Shown here in pieces: positions 8,597-16,477 of a stretch of 32,947 bases of DNA. This DNA is from an uncultured cyanobacterium (lineage in GTDB: Bacteria; Cyanobacteriota; Cyanobacteriia; Cyanobacteriales; Microcystaceae), in NCBI GenBank assembly GCA_903869185.1, contig CAIPYC010000054.1, positions 1 through 32,947 of the forward strand. Direction: 5' to 3'. How positions within the stretch are numbered: position 1 is the first letter of the stretch; every line of letters starts with the position of its first letter. A model generated the notes under the pieces. It saw only the letters and a list, made by a program, of their open reading frames with translations, had not been told where the DNA came from and did not search any database. The translations under genes were made by a program, and so were the position numbers.

Positions 8597-10825
8597 ATGT
8601 CGTATTCGGCAGAAGATTCAAAAATACAAACAAAAGACTCAGATTCAATCTCTGGAGTTGTTGAAAGAATTACTTTTCATTCACAAGAATCTGGTTATAC
8701 CGTAGCGAGAATCCAAATGCCCAGAGTGCGCGACCTCGTCACTGTAGTGGGAAATTTCCCTAATTTACAAGCTGGACAAACCCTCAGCATCCAAGGGCAG
8801 TGGCACAATCACCCCAAGCATGGGCAACAGTTTCAGATGTTGCAATATTCAGAAACCAAGCCCGCTACCTTGACTGCCATAGAAAAATACCTAGGAAGTG
8901 GTTTGATCAAGGGGGTTGGTCCGGTCACCGCTAAGCGTATAGTCGGTCATTTTAATCTAGAAACCCTTGATATCATTGAACAGCAGATTGATCGCTTATC
9001 TGAGGTTCCAGGCATTGGGCAAAAAAGGGTGAGAATGATTAAGACAGCCTGGTCAGCTCAAAAATCAATCAAGGAGGTAATGCTTTTTTTGCAAGGCCAC
9101 GGTGTTTCGACTCTTTATGCAGTCAAGATCTTCAAACAATATGGTACTAATTCAATCAATATAGTTTCTGAAAACCCCTATCAACTGGCTATAGATATTT
9201 ATGGTATAGGCTTTTTAACAGCAGATAGAATAGCACGCAATTTGGGAGTTTCTCCCTGGTCGAAGTATCGCTATAAATCTGGTCTTCTTCATCTGCTGGC
9301 AAAGGCTTCTGAAGATGGGCACTGTTTTCTTCCCCAAAAAGAGTTGCTGGAAAAGGCTACAGAATTATTGGCAATAGATGGACAAGAGATTGAAACAGAT
9401 GTAATCGAAACTGTAATCGAGGAGATGAATCAGGCTAAGGAGCTCATGAGGGAAGTTGATGAAGATGGTCTATTTTTATGCTACTCTCCGGCTTTTTTCA
9501 ATACCGAAAAACATCTAGCTGCGCTGTTGCTTAGCCGTATTTCCAGAAGAGTTTCGGTAGATATTGATAGGGTGAGAAACTGGATTGAACGCTATAGTCA
9601 AAGCAAAAAAATCACACTCTCTAGCGCTCAACAAAAAGCCGTTGAAACTGCTACTAGCTCTGGAATTATGATTCTTACTGGTGGACCTGGTACTGGCAAG
9701 ACTTTTTGCGTTAGTACTATAGTTGCCCTATGGAAAGCAATGGGCGAAACAATAGGACTAGCCGCTCCAACTGGCCGGGCAGCCCAGAGACTAGCAGAAA
9801 TGGCCAAGCTAGAGGCTAAAACCGTCCATCGCTTGCTAGAATTCTCACCGGCAACAATGAGTTTTAAAAGAGATCTTCAAAATCCTCTACCCTATTCTGC
9901 AATAGTTGTAGATGAAGCTTCCATGCTGGATTTATTTCTGGCCAATGCTCTAATTAAAGCCATTGCTCCTGATGCCAAATTATTGATTGTGGGAGATTGT
10001 GATCAATTGCCTTCTGTAGGACCGGGAAATGTGTTGGCAGATCTCATCAGTTCTCAATTAATACCGGTTGTCAGCTTAAGTGAGGTCTTTCGTCAGGCGG
10101 CAACTAGTAGTATCATTCAGGCAGCCCATCATATTAATCAAGGATATCTTCCCAAACTGGAGCGGGTTTCTGATTCTCCTAAAACTGATTGCCTTTGGCA
10201 TAACGGAGGAACCGAACCCCAGCATGGAATACAGACTATTTGTGAACTGATGCAAGGCTTGATTCCTCAATTGGGCTTTAATCCTCATACCGATGTTCAG
10301 ATATTATCGCCCATGGTACGCGGGGCAGTGGGGACAAAAAATTTCAATCAAGTTCTCCAAAATCTGCTAAATCCTTTGCAATATGGCAAAGCAGAAGTAT
10401 CTAGAGCTGGGGTAACTTTCAGAGAGGGCGATAGGATCATTCAACTAAAAAATGACTACGATAGGGAGATTTTCAATGGAGATCTAGGTAAAATTCTCAA
10501 TATCAATCCAGTTGAACAGGAAGTAACCATACTCTTTGATCAAAGAGAGGTTGTCTATGACTACGGCGATCTCAATGAGATAACTCTGGCTTGGTCAATT
10601 TCAATTCATAAATCCCAAGGTTCTGAATATCCTGTGGTGATAATGCCAATTTATTTCCAGCATATGATTCTGCTTTCACGTAATTTGCTTTATACAGGTT
10701 TAACTAGAGCTAAAAAATTGGCAATCATTGTTGGCTCTAATGCAGCGATACGCACTTCAATCAAGCAGGTCAACCAATGCCAACGCTACACTCGCTTGAG
10801 CCAAAGATTAATAAAAATAATATAG
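8597..10825 (+). CDS. recD2: ATP-dependent DNA helicase RecD2 (RecD/TraA family)
   Basis: RecD2 is a 5'-3' superfamily 1B helicase that works without RecBC. The 742-aa protein has the typical order: an N-terminal OB-like region starting SGVVERITFHSQESGYTVA, tandem helix-hairpin-helix segments (KGVGPVTAKRIVGHF, SEVPGIGQKRVRMI), Walker A GGPGTGKT (362-369), Walker B VVDEAS (about 437-442), the VGDCDQLPSVGPG motif, and the C-terminal HKSQGSEY (from 671) with LLYTGLTRAKK. Length and motif order are normal and all helicase motifs look intact. It probably acts in DNA repair or replication-fork processing. The ATG at 8597 begins 12 bp after the DUF192 stop. Confidence 0.95.
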   Translation: MSYSAEDSKIQTKDSDSISGVVERITFHSQESGYTVARIQMPRVRDLVTVVGNFPNLQAGQTLSIQGQWHNHPKHGQQFQMLQYSETKPATLTAIEKYLGSGLIKGVGPVTAKRIVGHFNLETLDIIEQQIDRLSEVPGIGQKRVRMIKTAWSAQKSIKEVMLFLQGHGVSTLYAVKIFKQYGTNSINIVSENPYQLAIDIYGIGFLTADRIARNLGVSPWSKYRYKSGLLHLLAKASEDGHCFLPQKELLEKATELLAIDGQEIETDVIETVIEEMNQAKELMREVDEDGLFLCYSPAFFNTEKHLAALLLSRISRRVSVDIDRVRNWIERYSQSKKITLSSAQQKAVETATSSGIMILTGGPGTGKTFCVSTIVALWKAMGETIGLAAPTGRAAQRLAEMAKLEAKTVHRLLEFSPATMSFKRDLQNPLPYSAIVVDEASMLDLFLANALIKAIAPDAKLLIVGDCDQLPSVGPGNVLADLISSQLIPVVSLSEVFRQAATSSIIQAAHHINQGYLPKLERVSDSPKTDCLWHNGGTEPQHGIQTICELMQGLIPQLGFNPHTDVQILSPMVRGAVGTKNFNQVLQNLLNPLQYGKAEVSRAGVTFREGDRIIQLKNDYDREIFNGDLGKILNINPVEQEVTILFDQREVVYDYGDLNEITLAWSISIHKSQGSEYPVVIMPIYFQHMILLSRNLLYTGLTRAKKLAIIVGSNAAIRTSIKQVNQCQRYTRLSQRLIKII

Positions 10826-11041
10826 TAGAGCAGATTAATGCGCCCGGGGCAAAGCAACCAAGCTGCATCTTTATCTCTCCATAAACTCCCCATTGTTGAC
10901 CCACCAACCAATATTTCTAAGAGCAAAGTATACACAAATGTTCATAAAAACCTGTTTTTTAATAAATAATCATACAATATCGATATAAGTACTTCAGTTT
11001 TCTCAGATCCGCTTTACTAATATATATCTACTGCAATAAAC
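10826..11041. other. AT-rich intergenic stretch before the HAF-repeat gene
   Basis: This 216-bp stretch has no open frame worth calling and no tRNA-like cloverleaf. Its second half is strongly AT-rich and probably contains the promoter of the HAF-repeat gene, but I cannot assign a convincing -35/-10 pair. No ribosome-binding site is seen just upstream of 11042. Confidence 0.4.
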
Positions 11042-12037
11042 ATGCACATAAAAAATACACTATCCATCGTTGCTATTGCCCTCGGTAGCCTCGCTCTTTC
11101 TGCTCCGGCTCATGCACTCTCATACAATTTCACCACTTTAAACGACCCCAATGCCGCAAGTGGTACATATGCCCTTGGTGTTAACGATAATGGAGATGTT
11201 GTTGGATATTATATCGACAGTAGCAATGATTTCCATGGATTTATATACAACGGCAGTAGCTACTCCACTTTAAACGACCCCAATGGCGCAAATGCTACGG
11301 TTGCCAATGATATCAACGATAGTGGAGAGGTTGTCGGATATTATTATTACAACGGTTACTTCAATGGATATACATACAATGGCAGTAGCTTCACCACTTT
11401 AAACGACCCCACTGGAATACATGGTACAACTGTCATTGGTATCAACAATAGTGGAGTTGTTGTTGGAGGAACTTATGGCGACATTAATGTCCCTGGACAT
11501 GGATTTATATACAATGGCAGTAGCTTCACCACTTTAAATGACCCTAATGGCGTAAAGGGTACGGTTGCCAATGGTATCAACAATAGTGGAGTTGTTGTTG
11601 GATCTTATGCCGACAGCAGTTCCCATCTCGATGGATTTATATACGATGGCAGTAGTTTCACCACTTTAAACGACCCTAATGGCGCAAATGGTACGGTTGC
11701 CAATGATATCAACGATAGTGGAGTTGTTGTTGGATATTATACCGACAGTAGCAACAATGCCCATGGATTTATATACAATGTCAGTAGCTTCACTACTTTA
11801 AATGACCCTAATGGCGCAAATGCTACATTTCCCTTTGGTATCAACAATAATGGGGATGTTGTTGGATATTATATCGACAGTAATGGTTCCTACAATGGAT
11901 TTATCGCTACTCCATCTACCTCAACCAATGTCCCCTTCGAATTCTCCCCGGAACAGGGCTTCATGTTGGGTATACCACTGTTTATTGGACTGAGATATCT
12001 CAAGAAGAAAAGAGCTTATTTTTCATGTTCTTTTTAA
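11042..12037 (+). CDS. Secreted HAF-repeat protein with PFE-type C-terminal sorting tail
   Basis: The 331-aa protein begins with a signal peptide (MHIKNTLSIVAIALGSLALS, likely cleaved after AHA, residue 25). The body is six imperfect repeats of about 42 residues, each built on TLNDPNG, then GINNSGVVVGYY, then GFIYNGSSF; this is the HAF extracellular repeat type, where the HAF/HGF motif gives the name. The C-terminal ~35 residues, from about 297, read VPFEFSPEQGF, a hydrophobic segment and LRYLKKKR, which resembles the cyanobacterial PEP-CTERM variant with a PFExSP signature. I infer export, sorting by an exosortase-like system, and surface or matrix attachment. Function is unknown. The gene sits alone between AT-rich spacers with an IS66 remnant downstream, which suggests an accessory locus. 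Confidence 0.82.
   Translation: MHIKNTLSIVAIALGSLALSAPAHALSYNFTTLNDPNAASGTYALGVNDNGDVVGYYIDSSNDFHGFIYNGSSYSTLNDPNGANATVANDINDSGEVVGYYYYNGYFNGYTYNGSSFTTLNDPTGIHGTTVIGINNSGVVVGGTYGDINVPGHGFIYNGSSFTTLNDPNGVKGTVANGINNSGVVVGSYADSSSHLDGFIYDGSSFTTLNDPNGANGTVANDINDSGVVVGYYTDSSNNAHGFIYNVSSFTTLNDPNGANATFPFGINNNGDVVGYYIDSNGSYNGFIATPSTSTNVPFEFSPEQGFMLGIPLFIGLRYLKKKRAYFSCSF
11129..11910 (+). repeat. Six tandem ~126-bp coding repeats in the HAF gene
   Basis: Six tandem copies of a roughly 126-129 bp unit encode the HAF repeats. Stretches such as CACTTTAAACGACCC, AGTGGAGTTGTTGTTGGA and GGATTTATATACAATGG recur nearly unchanged, most closely between the units starting near 11400, 11530 and 11660. Similarity at DNA as well as protein level suggests recent unit duplication or gene conversion. 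Confidence 0.85.
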
Positions 12038-12300
12038 GCTTGGCAGAAAACTGAATTCCAAAATGCTCAAATAATTCAGAAGATAATTTTAAAGCAAAAA
12101 AAACAATCCACTCTAACTGGCGCTTTGCCATTTGCATCTTTCCTATTCACTAGTAATCAAATCAATAACAGTATCCAGTAGAACTACAGCATCGGTTGAT
12201 CATTTCAAAATGCTCACAGCCGGGAGCAGTCTTTATTCAATCATTATAGTGATGTAAGGTCCGACTTCAGCTATAACTACTCAGGCTTAAAAACAGTGGA
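12038..12300. other. Non-coding stretch between HAF gene and IS66 remnant
   Basis: No gene is visible here. The sequence is AT-rich with scattered stops in all frames. It may contain further decayed transposase sequence (a plus-2 frame around 12242-12280 loosely resembles the region before the IS66 DDE glutamate), but that is too degraded to claim. Confidence 0.35.
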
Positions 12301-12498
12301 AGTTTTTGGCGGAGAGCTAAAAAAGCTGGTAATGTACAGAATATTCCTGATACCTTTAGAGCTGTTGCTGGGTCACAAATTTTTTGTCGCATCCGTGGCT
12401 ATATTTCCACTTTGAGAAAACAAGGCTTCAATCTCCTTGATGCTTTCATTTCTCTTTTTTCTGGTCACCCGCAATTTCCGATACCCCAGCCTGAGTAG
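12301..12498 (+). pseudogene. IS66-family transposase, 3' remnant
   Basis: The plus frame from 12301 to the TAG at 12496-12498 encodes a C-terminal transposase tail: TFRAVAGSQIFCRIRGYI followed by STLRKQGFNLLDAFISLF and a PIPQPE end. This matches the conserved end of IS66-type (TnpC) transposases, where a glutamate-containing NNxAER motif normally precedes it. That upstream part is missing or scrambled: in-frame stops occur before 12301 and the start of the open stretch reads differently from the family. No terminal inverted repeats are apparent. It is a dead fragment, marking past insertion between the HAF gene and the next operon. Confidence 0.7.
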
Positions 12499-12542
12499 TT
12501 ACTGTAAATTATTTAATTCAACAACTTTGGTAGCATAAATAA

Positions 12543-12830
12543 ATGAATTTTCCTCCAAATGATCCCGACAATCCACCGATATATCCTTTAAGACCAAAGG
12601 AAGATTTTTCCGATATTGCGCCAGAACGCAGAAAATCAGCCCTAAAAGAGGCTAATAAGTTTTTTTTGATCCTCTTGATTAGCGGCTTGATTCTAGGAGG
12701 AATTTTGTCATTTGGTCTAGTTAAAATCCTTGACAAGCTGGGATTGACAGAGAAACCAAATCACCCGCCCCATTTTGATTTATACAGAAGAGAACCCAAC
12801 CCAACCCAACCCAATGCTAAAAAGATTTGA
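12543..12830 (+). CDS. Hypothetical small membrane protein
   Basis: The 95-aa product starts MNFPPNDPDNPPIYPLRP, a proline-rich cytoplasmic-looking segment, then an ERRKSALKEANKF amphipathic stretch and one transmembrane helix at about 40-62 containing GLILGGILSFGLV. The C-terminal tail RREPNPTQPNAKKI is encoded by an AACCC microsatellite and may therefore vary in length and frame. I do not recognise a characterised family; the combination of acidic-proline N-terminus and single helix is common among small cyanobacterial conserved proteins. It overlaps the Coq4-like gene by 17 bp, so the two are translationally coupled. Confidence 0.72.
   Translation: MNFPPNDPDNPPIYPLRPKEDFSDIAPERRKSALKEANKFFLILLISGLILGGILSFGLVKILDKLGLTEKPNHPPHFDLYRREPNPTQPNAKKI
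12793..12812. repeat. AACCC pentanucleotide microsatellite (four units)
   Basis: Four perfect AACCC units occupy the overlap of the small membrane protein gene and the region just before the Coq4-like ATG at 12814. The tract takes the place where a ribosome-binding site would sit. Gain of one unit would join the two reading frames. Confidence 0.9.
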
Positions 12831-13524
12831 AGAGCTCAATCGAACCATCCGCAATCTCCATACCGTAACAGGTCTGCTCCAATCAATGGGCGCAAATACG
12901 GAAAGTGTCTTTGATATTGAGGATAATTATCGTGGCAGTGAGCAGATAAAAGCTTGTCTAGAAAGAGTAAGGGCTATACCTGAAGCGCTTGAACTGATGG
13001 AGTCTCGCTATCTGGGCCCTGGAATTGACCTGGATCAGTTATCTAAATTACCAAAGGGTACATTGGGCTATAATTATGCCACCATCATGAAGACATTGAA
13101 CTTTGATCCAGATTTTTATCGTATTAGGGAGATCAGCTCTGATGAAGACTGGTTGACAATGCGTATGCGCAAAACCCACGATATCATTCATGTGATCTCA
13201 GGTTTTGGTCCTTCTGGCGGGGAATTAGGCGTACTGTCAATTCAGGCAGTCCAAATTGGCTATCCAGTGTCTATATTTCTCCAGACTGCTAGTCTGGCTA
13301 TGGCTCTTAAATTCAGACCAGAAATACTACCAGGGATCACCTCACAAATAGCTAGGGGAATGAGCATGGGACTGCAAATCAAACCATTGATAACTCAGCG
13401 CTGGGAAGAAGGCTGGGATAAACCGGTCAAACAATGGCGCCAAGAGCTCAACCTGACCAATCCGGTGATTGATGAGCCTTATAGTATGAAAAACCGCTTA
13501 AGCCAATTAGATCTAGATTGGTAA
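12814..13524 (+). CDS. Coq4-like protein
   Basis: The 236-aa product has the Coq4 family signature HDIIHVISGFGPSGGELG, with His122, Asp123, His126 and a Glu near 138 forming the HDxxH...E metal-site pattern. Coq4 in mitochondria is required for ubiquinone synthesis and has been linked to C1 decarboxylation/hydroxylation of the ring; cyanobacteria make plastoquinone, so the role here is open. Other visible parts are the N-terminal TIRNLHTVTGLLQ and a C-terminal RWEEGWDKPVKQWRQEL. The frame is open upstream to 12775 and further, but the ATG at 12814 fits the family N-terminus; note that the start lies immediately after the AACCC tract. It is followed 33 bp later by the DUF1400 hydrolase gene. 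Confidence 0.82.
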   Translation: MLKRFEELNRTIRNLHTVTGLLQSMGANTESVFDIEDNYRGSEQIKACLERVRAIPEALELMESRYLGPGIDLDQLSKLPKGTLGYNYATIMKTLNFDPDFYRIREISSDEDWLTMRMRKTHDIIHVISGFGPSGGELGVLSIQAVQIGYPVSIFLQTASLAMALKFRPEILPGITSQIARGMSMGLQIKPLITQRWEEGWDKPVKQWRQELNLTNPVIDEPYSMKNRLSQLDLDW

Positions 13525-13557
13525 TTTTGATTTACTGGTAAAAGTTAAACCCGAAAA

Positions 13558-15234
13558 ATGAAAATGATCAAAAAATATAGAGCTTCCTTTATTGTCGGTA
13601 TCTTTACCAGTATTTTGTGCTCATTGCCAGTAAGGTCGGCCGAAAGAATTATTTTTACTTTTGGTTTACTTAAGCTTTCTGTCCCTGTTTCCTCTCTGGA
13701 GAATTATGCTAAAGATGGCACCATTGATCCAGATTTGAATCCTTACCTGAAAGACTTTAGCACAAAGGACAAGGAGGAATTTAGAACTCTATTAACCACC
13801 CAATTGCCACTTAATCCTGTAATGACCTCACGTTTTCTCAATAGTGATATTGGAGAAGAAATACTGGTGAACTTGGGAAAGGCGGTAACAATAGAAGGAG
13901 GAATCAACGGAAAATATGCTCTCAGAGGGGCAATAGTGCAATCAGCCTTTGACAAAGGAGGATTTACTCTATTGGGGTTTTTGCAGAAATTCCCTACTAA
14001 TATAGAATTTTCCGGAGAATATCTTTTAGGACTGTATCAACAAAAATCTTTCATAGATCGCGCATCTCAAATGCTATCAGAAAAATTCATTGAATTTTCT
14101 GCCCTCGAAGCCAAATCAGATCTGCCGCAGGTTGATTTTTCTAAATTAAAAGATCTCAGGCAATTGGGAAAATATAGTTACAGCAAAGAGATTTGGCAAC
14201 TAAATGATACCAAGCGTAATCGCCAGTTCTACGTATTGGTTTTCAAGCCGAAAGATAGTCCTGAGGTAAAAACTCCAGTTGTGGTGATTTCTCATGGATT
14301 GAGCTCTAAACCTGAAGATTTTTCGGATATTGCTGAACATCTGGCAAGTTATGGGTATGTGGTGGCACTTCCTCAGCATCCTGGAAGCGATGATAAATAT
14401 TTAGAGGACATGCTCTCTGGGTATCATCGTAATGTTTTTGATTTCAATGAATTTGTCAATCGGCCTTTGGATATCAGTTATGTCATCGATGAGCTTGAAC
14501 GCAGAAATCAAAAGGAGTTTGGAGGCAAACTCAATTTAAGCCAAGTTGGAGCAATTGGCCATTCTTTTGGCGGCTATACAGTACTGGCATTGGCAGGAGC
14601 TACAATTGATTTTAACAAGTTGGCTAAAGACTGCGGTAAGCCCTATACTATACTAAATGCAGCTCTTCTTTTAGAATGCAGGGCCTTAGATTTGCCTCAC
14701 CAAGAGTATCATTTACAAGACAAACGCATTGCTTCAGTTATAGGACTAAATCCAGTCAATCGCAGTCTATTTGGACCTACTGGACTAGCCAATGTCACTA
14801 TTCCAGTGTTGTTAGTTTCAGGTAGTCACGATCGCATCACTCCTGCTGTATTTGAACAAGGAGCTTCCTTTCTCTGGTTAGGCTCAAGCAAAAAGTACTG
14901 GATGATGGAACAAGGCGGAACTCATGTTGATTTTTCTAAACTCGATTCTGGCATCACTTCTTCAATTGAAGAGATAGGAATTTTGGAGGTTCCTGATTCT
15001 GCTTCTATAGATAAAGAGTTTAATGCTTTTGCTTTGGCTTTTAATGAGGTCTATACTTCGGGAAATAATAAATATTTACCCTATCTTCAATCTTCCTACG
15101 GTTTTTATATAAGTAAAAAAAAGGGACCTGAGTTTCGAATTTTAAGCGAAAAATCCCAAGATAAAATAATAGAAGCAATCTTAAAATTTAGAACAGATAA
15201 CAATATGAATCTCCAATGGAAGATGATGGATTGA
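13558..15234 (+). CDS. Secreted alpha/beta hydrolase with DUF1400 domain
   Basis: A signal peptide (basic MKMIKKYR, hydrophobic core, probable cleavage after RSA near residue 28) is followed by a DUF1400 region (about 29-155) that is typical of cyanobacteria. The catalytic part is a dienelactone hydrolase/PAF-acetylhydrolase-like fold: oxyanion region VVVISHGLSS, nucleophile elbow GHSFGG with Ser336, acid loop GSHDRITP with Asp425, and GGTHVDFS with His456, so the full Ser-Asp-His triad is present. I infer an extracytoplasmic esterase or lipase; the substrate is unknown. It starts with ATG 33 bp after the Coq4-like gene and may be in the same transcript. Confidence 0.88.
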   Translation: MKMIKKYRASFIVGIFTSILCSLPVRSAERIIFTFGLLKLSVPVSSLENYAKDGTIDPDLNPYLKDFSTKDKEEFRTLLTTQLPLNPVMTSRFLNSDIGEEILVNLGKAVTIEGGINGKYALRGAIVQSAFDKGGFTLLGFLQKFPTNIEFSGEYLLGLYQQKSFIDRASQMLSEKFIEFSALEAKSDLPQVDFSKLKDLRQLGKYSYSKEIWQLNDTKRNRQFYVLVFKPKDSPEVKTPVVVISHGLSSKPEDFSDIAEHLASYGYVVALPQHPGSDDKYLEDMLSGYHRNVFDFNEFVNRPLDISYVIDELERRNQKEFGGKLNLSQVGAIGHSFGGYTVLALAGATIDFNKLAKDCGKPYTILNAALLLECRALDLPHQEYHLQDKRIASVIGLNPVNRSLFGPTGLANVTIPVLLVSGSHDRITPAVFEQGASFLWLGSSKKYWMMEQGGTHVDFSKLDSGITSSIEEIGILEVPDSASIDKEFNAFALAFNEVYTSGNNKYLPYLQSSYGFYISKKKGPEFRILSEKSQDKIIEAILKFRTDNNMNLQWKMMD

Positions 15235-15281
15235 AATACATACTACAATAAAGACTGGAACCCATTATTAAGGAAATAAGT

Positions 15282-15668
15282 ATGAACATGACACTTCAAG
15301 ATGCCGCCGACGCTTTTTACGAAGCTGGTAACAAGATGTTCTCAGGAGATCTCACAGCCTTCGAAGCGATTTGGTCTGACTCCGACGATATTAGCCATTT
15401 AGGACCTACTGGAAATATCTCTATAGGGCGAGCGGCAGTGATGGATGAGTTCGCCAAAGAAGCGGGCATGAGATTCGAGGGCACCCTTCGAGCCGATGAT
15501 CGCCGATATATTGAAACCGCCGATATGGGTTATATGGTTTGCGTAGAAAAGACCAGGGGTATGACCGAAGCCGGACAGGCGATCACGATCGACATTCGCG
15601 CCACCACGATCTTCCGCAAGGAGTCTGGCCAGTGGCGTGTGGTGCATCATCACACAGATCGTTTTTGA
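15282..15668 (+). CDS. NTF2-like / SnoaL-type DUF4440 protein
   Basis: The 128-aa protein has the alpha+beta cone profile of NTF2-like proteins: an N-terminal helix with AADAFYEAGNKMFSGD, a DISHLGPTGNISIGRAAV segment and a final pair of strands with TTIFRKESGQWRVVHHHTD. Such domains occur as SnoaL-type isomerases, DUF4440 proteins and CaMKII-association domains, so no reaction can be assigned. By hand count its GC is about 52%, compared with about 38-42% in sampled flanking lines, and codons such as CGC, GCC and ATC are more common. This suggests acquisition from a different source. The ATG follows an AAGGAA ribosome-binding site at good spacing. Confidence 0.82.
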   Translation: MNMTLQDAADAFYEAGNKMFSGDLTAFEAIWSDSDDISHLGPTGNISIGRAAVMDEFAKEAGMRFEGTLRADDRRYIETADMGYMVCVEKTRGMTEAGQAITIDIRATTIFRKESGQWRVVHHHTDRF

Positions 15669-15724
15669 TCTCTTTGAACTGAGATACAATGAGCCCAGTA
15701 AGATAAAGCCGAGATTAAAACAGC

Positions 15725-16477
15725 TTGAATCCATCTTCTCTATATATTTTAGTAAATCACGGCAGCAGAGAGAGCAGTGCGCTCAAAGGACTCGATAGGC
15801 TTATTGAGCAGATCAACAACAAACTCTATACTCAAGGCTTTCTTATTGATCATGTAAGTTTGGAATTTTCTGAGGTTCCTCTAGCTCAAGCAATAGAACA
15901 GATAGTCCTGAAAAAATCAGACCACTTGCTGAGGAGAGTCAACATTCTTCCTTTATTTTTAAGCTCAGGTGTACATCTTCAGCAAGATATTCCGGCTGAA
16001 TTAGCCAAAGCAAAGGTTAGATTGAGCAAAAAAGTCACCATAGAACTTTTGCCGCACCTAGGAAGTTTCTCTGCTATGCCTAAATTACTAGAGCAGATTT
16101 TTGTTGAAAATTCATCAAATCTTGCCAAGCGGATTTTGCTAGTTCATGGTAGCCGTCTTTCATCAGCAAACCTAGAGTCCTTGGCTTTGGCAAAACAATT
16201 GCAATCTGGTGTGGCTTTTTGGTCAATTGAACCAAGCTTGGACAATATTATTGAGCGTTTGATAGCCGAGAATATATCCTCAATAGCAATCTTGCCCTAC
16301 TTTCTCTTTGATGGAGGGATCACTGCCTCTGTGCAAACAAAGGTAAAAGAATTTGCTCTCAAGTATCAAGATGTGGATTTCCAGTTGACACCAACCTTGG
16401 GACATAATAGTCAACTCTCTTCACTGATAGCTCAAGCAATCAAAACAAATGAACAAAATTCCCAATACCTTCGCTAA
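15725..16477 (+). CDS. sirB: Sirohydrochlorin chelatase (CbiX/SirB-like), two-domain
   Basis: The protein has two CbiX-type halves: LVNHGSRESS at residues about 9-18 and ILLVHGSRLSS near 138-148, each with the metal-binding His of the LxxHGS motif. Further CbiX marks are VNILPLFLSSGVHLQQDIP and AILPYFLFDGG. It probably inserts Fe2+ into sirohydrochlorin to give siroheme (or Co2+ on the cobalamin branch; sequence cannot decide). The reading frame must begin close to the first motif and offers only a TTG at 15725 as a start, with a weak upstream GAG. Its 3' end overlaps cobA by 29 bp, so the two are translationally coupled and act consecutively with precorrin-2 dehydrogenase between them. Confidence 0.85.
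   Translation: MNPSSLYILVNHGSRESSALKGLDRLIEQINNKLYTQGFLIDHVSLEFSEVPLAQAIEQIVLKKSDHLLRRVNILPLFLSSGVHLQQDIPAELAKAKVRLSKKVTIELLPHLGSFSAMPKLLEQIFVENSSNLAKRILLVHGSRLSSANLESLALAKQLQSGVAFWSIEPSLDNIIERLIAENISSIAILPYFLFDGGITASVQTKVKEFALKYQDVDFQLTPTLGHNSQLSSLIAQAIKTNEQNSQYLR

Noticed and set aside
10076-10288. Minus-strand 70-aa frame inside recD2
   Set aside because: Antisense shadow of the helicase domain; no start signal or family resemblance.
11129-11910. CRISPR-like regular repeats
   Set aside because: The repeats are coding, about 126 bp long with no unique spacers, and encode HAF units.
12038-12542. Intact insertion sequence
   Set aside because: Only the last ~60 codons of an IS66-type transposase are readable, and no terminal inverted repeats or target duplications could be found.
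15399-15734. Minus-strand 111-aa frame opposite the NTF2-like gene
   Set aside because: The GC-rich composition keeps the opposite strand open by chance; the sense product has a clear NTF2-like pattern and a good ribosome-binding site.
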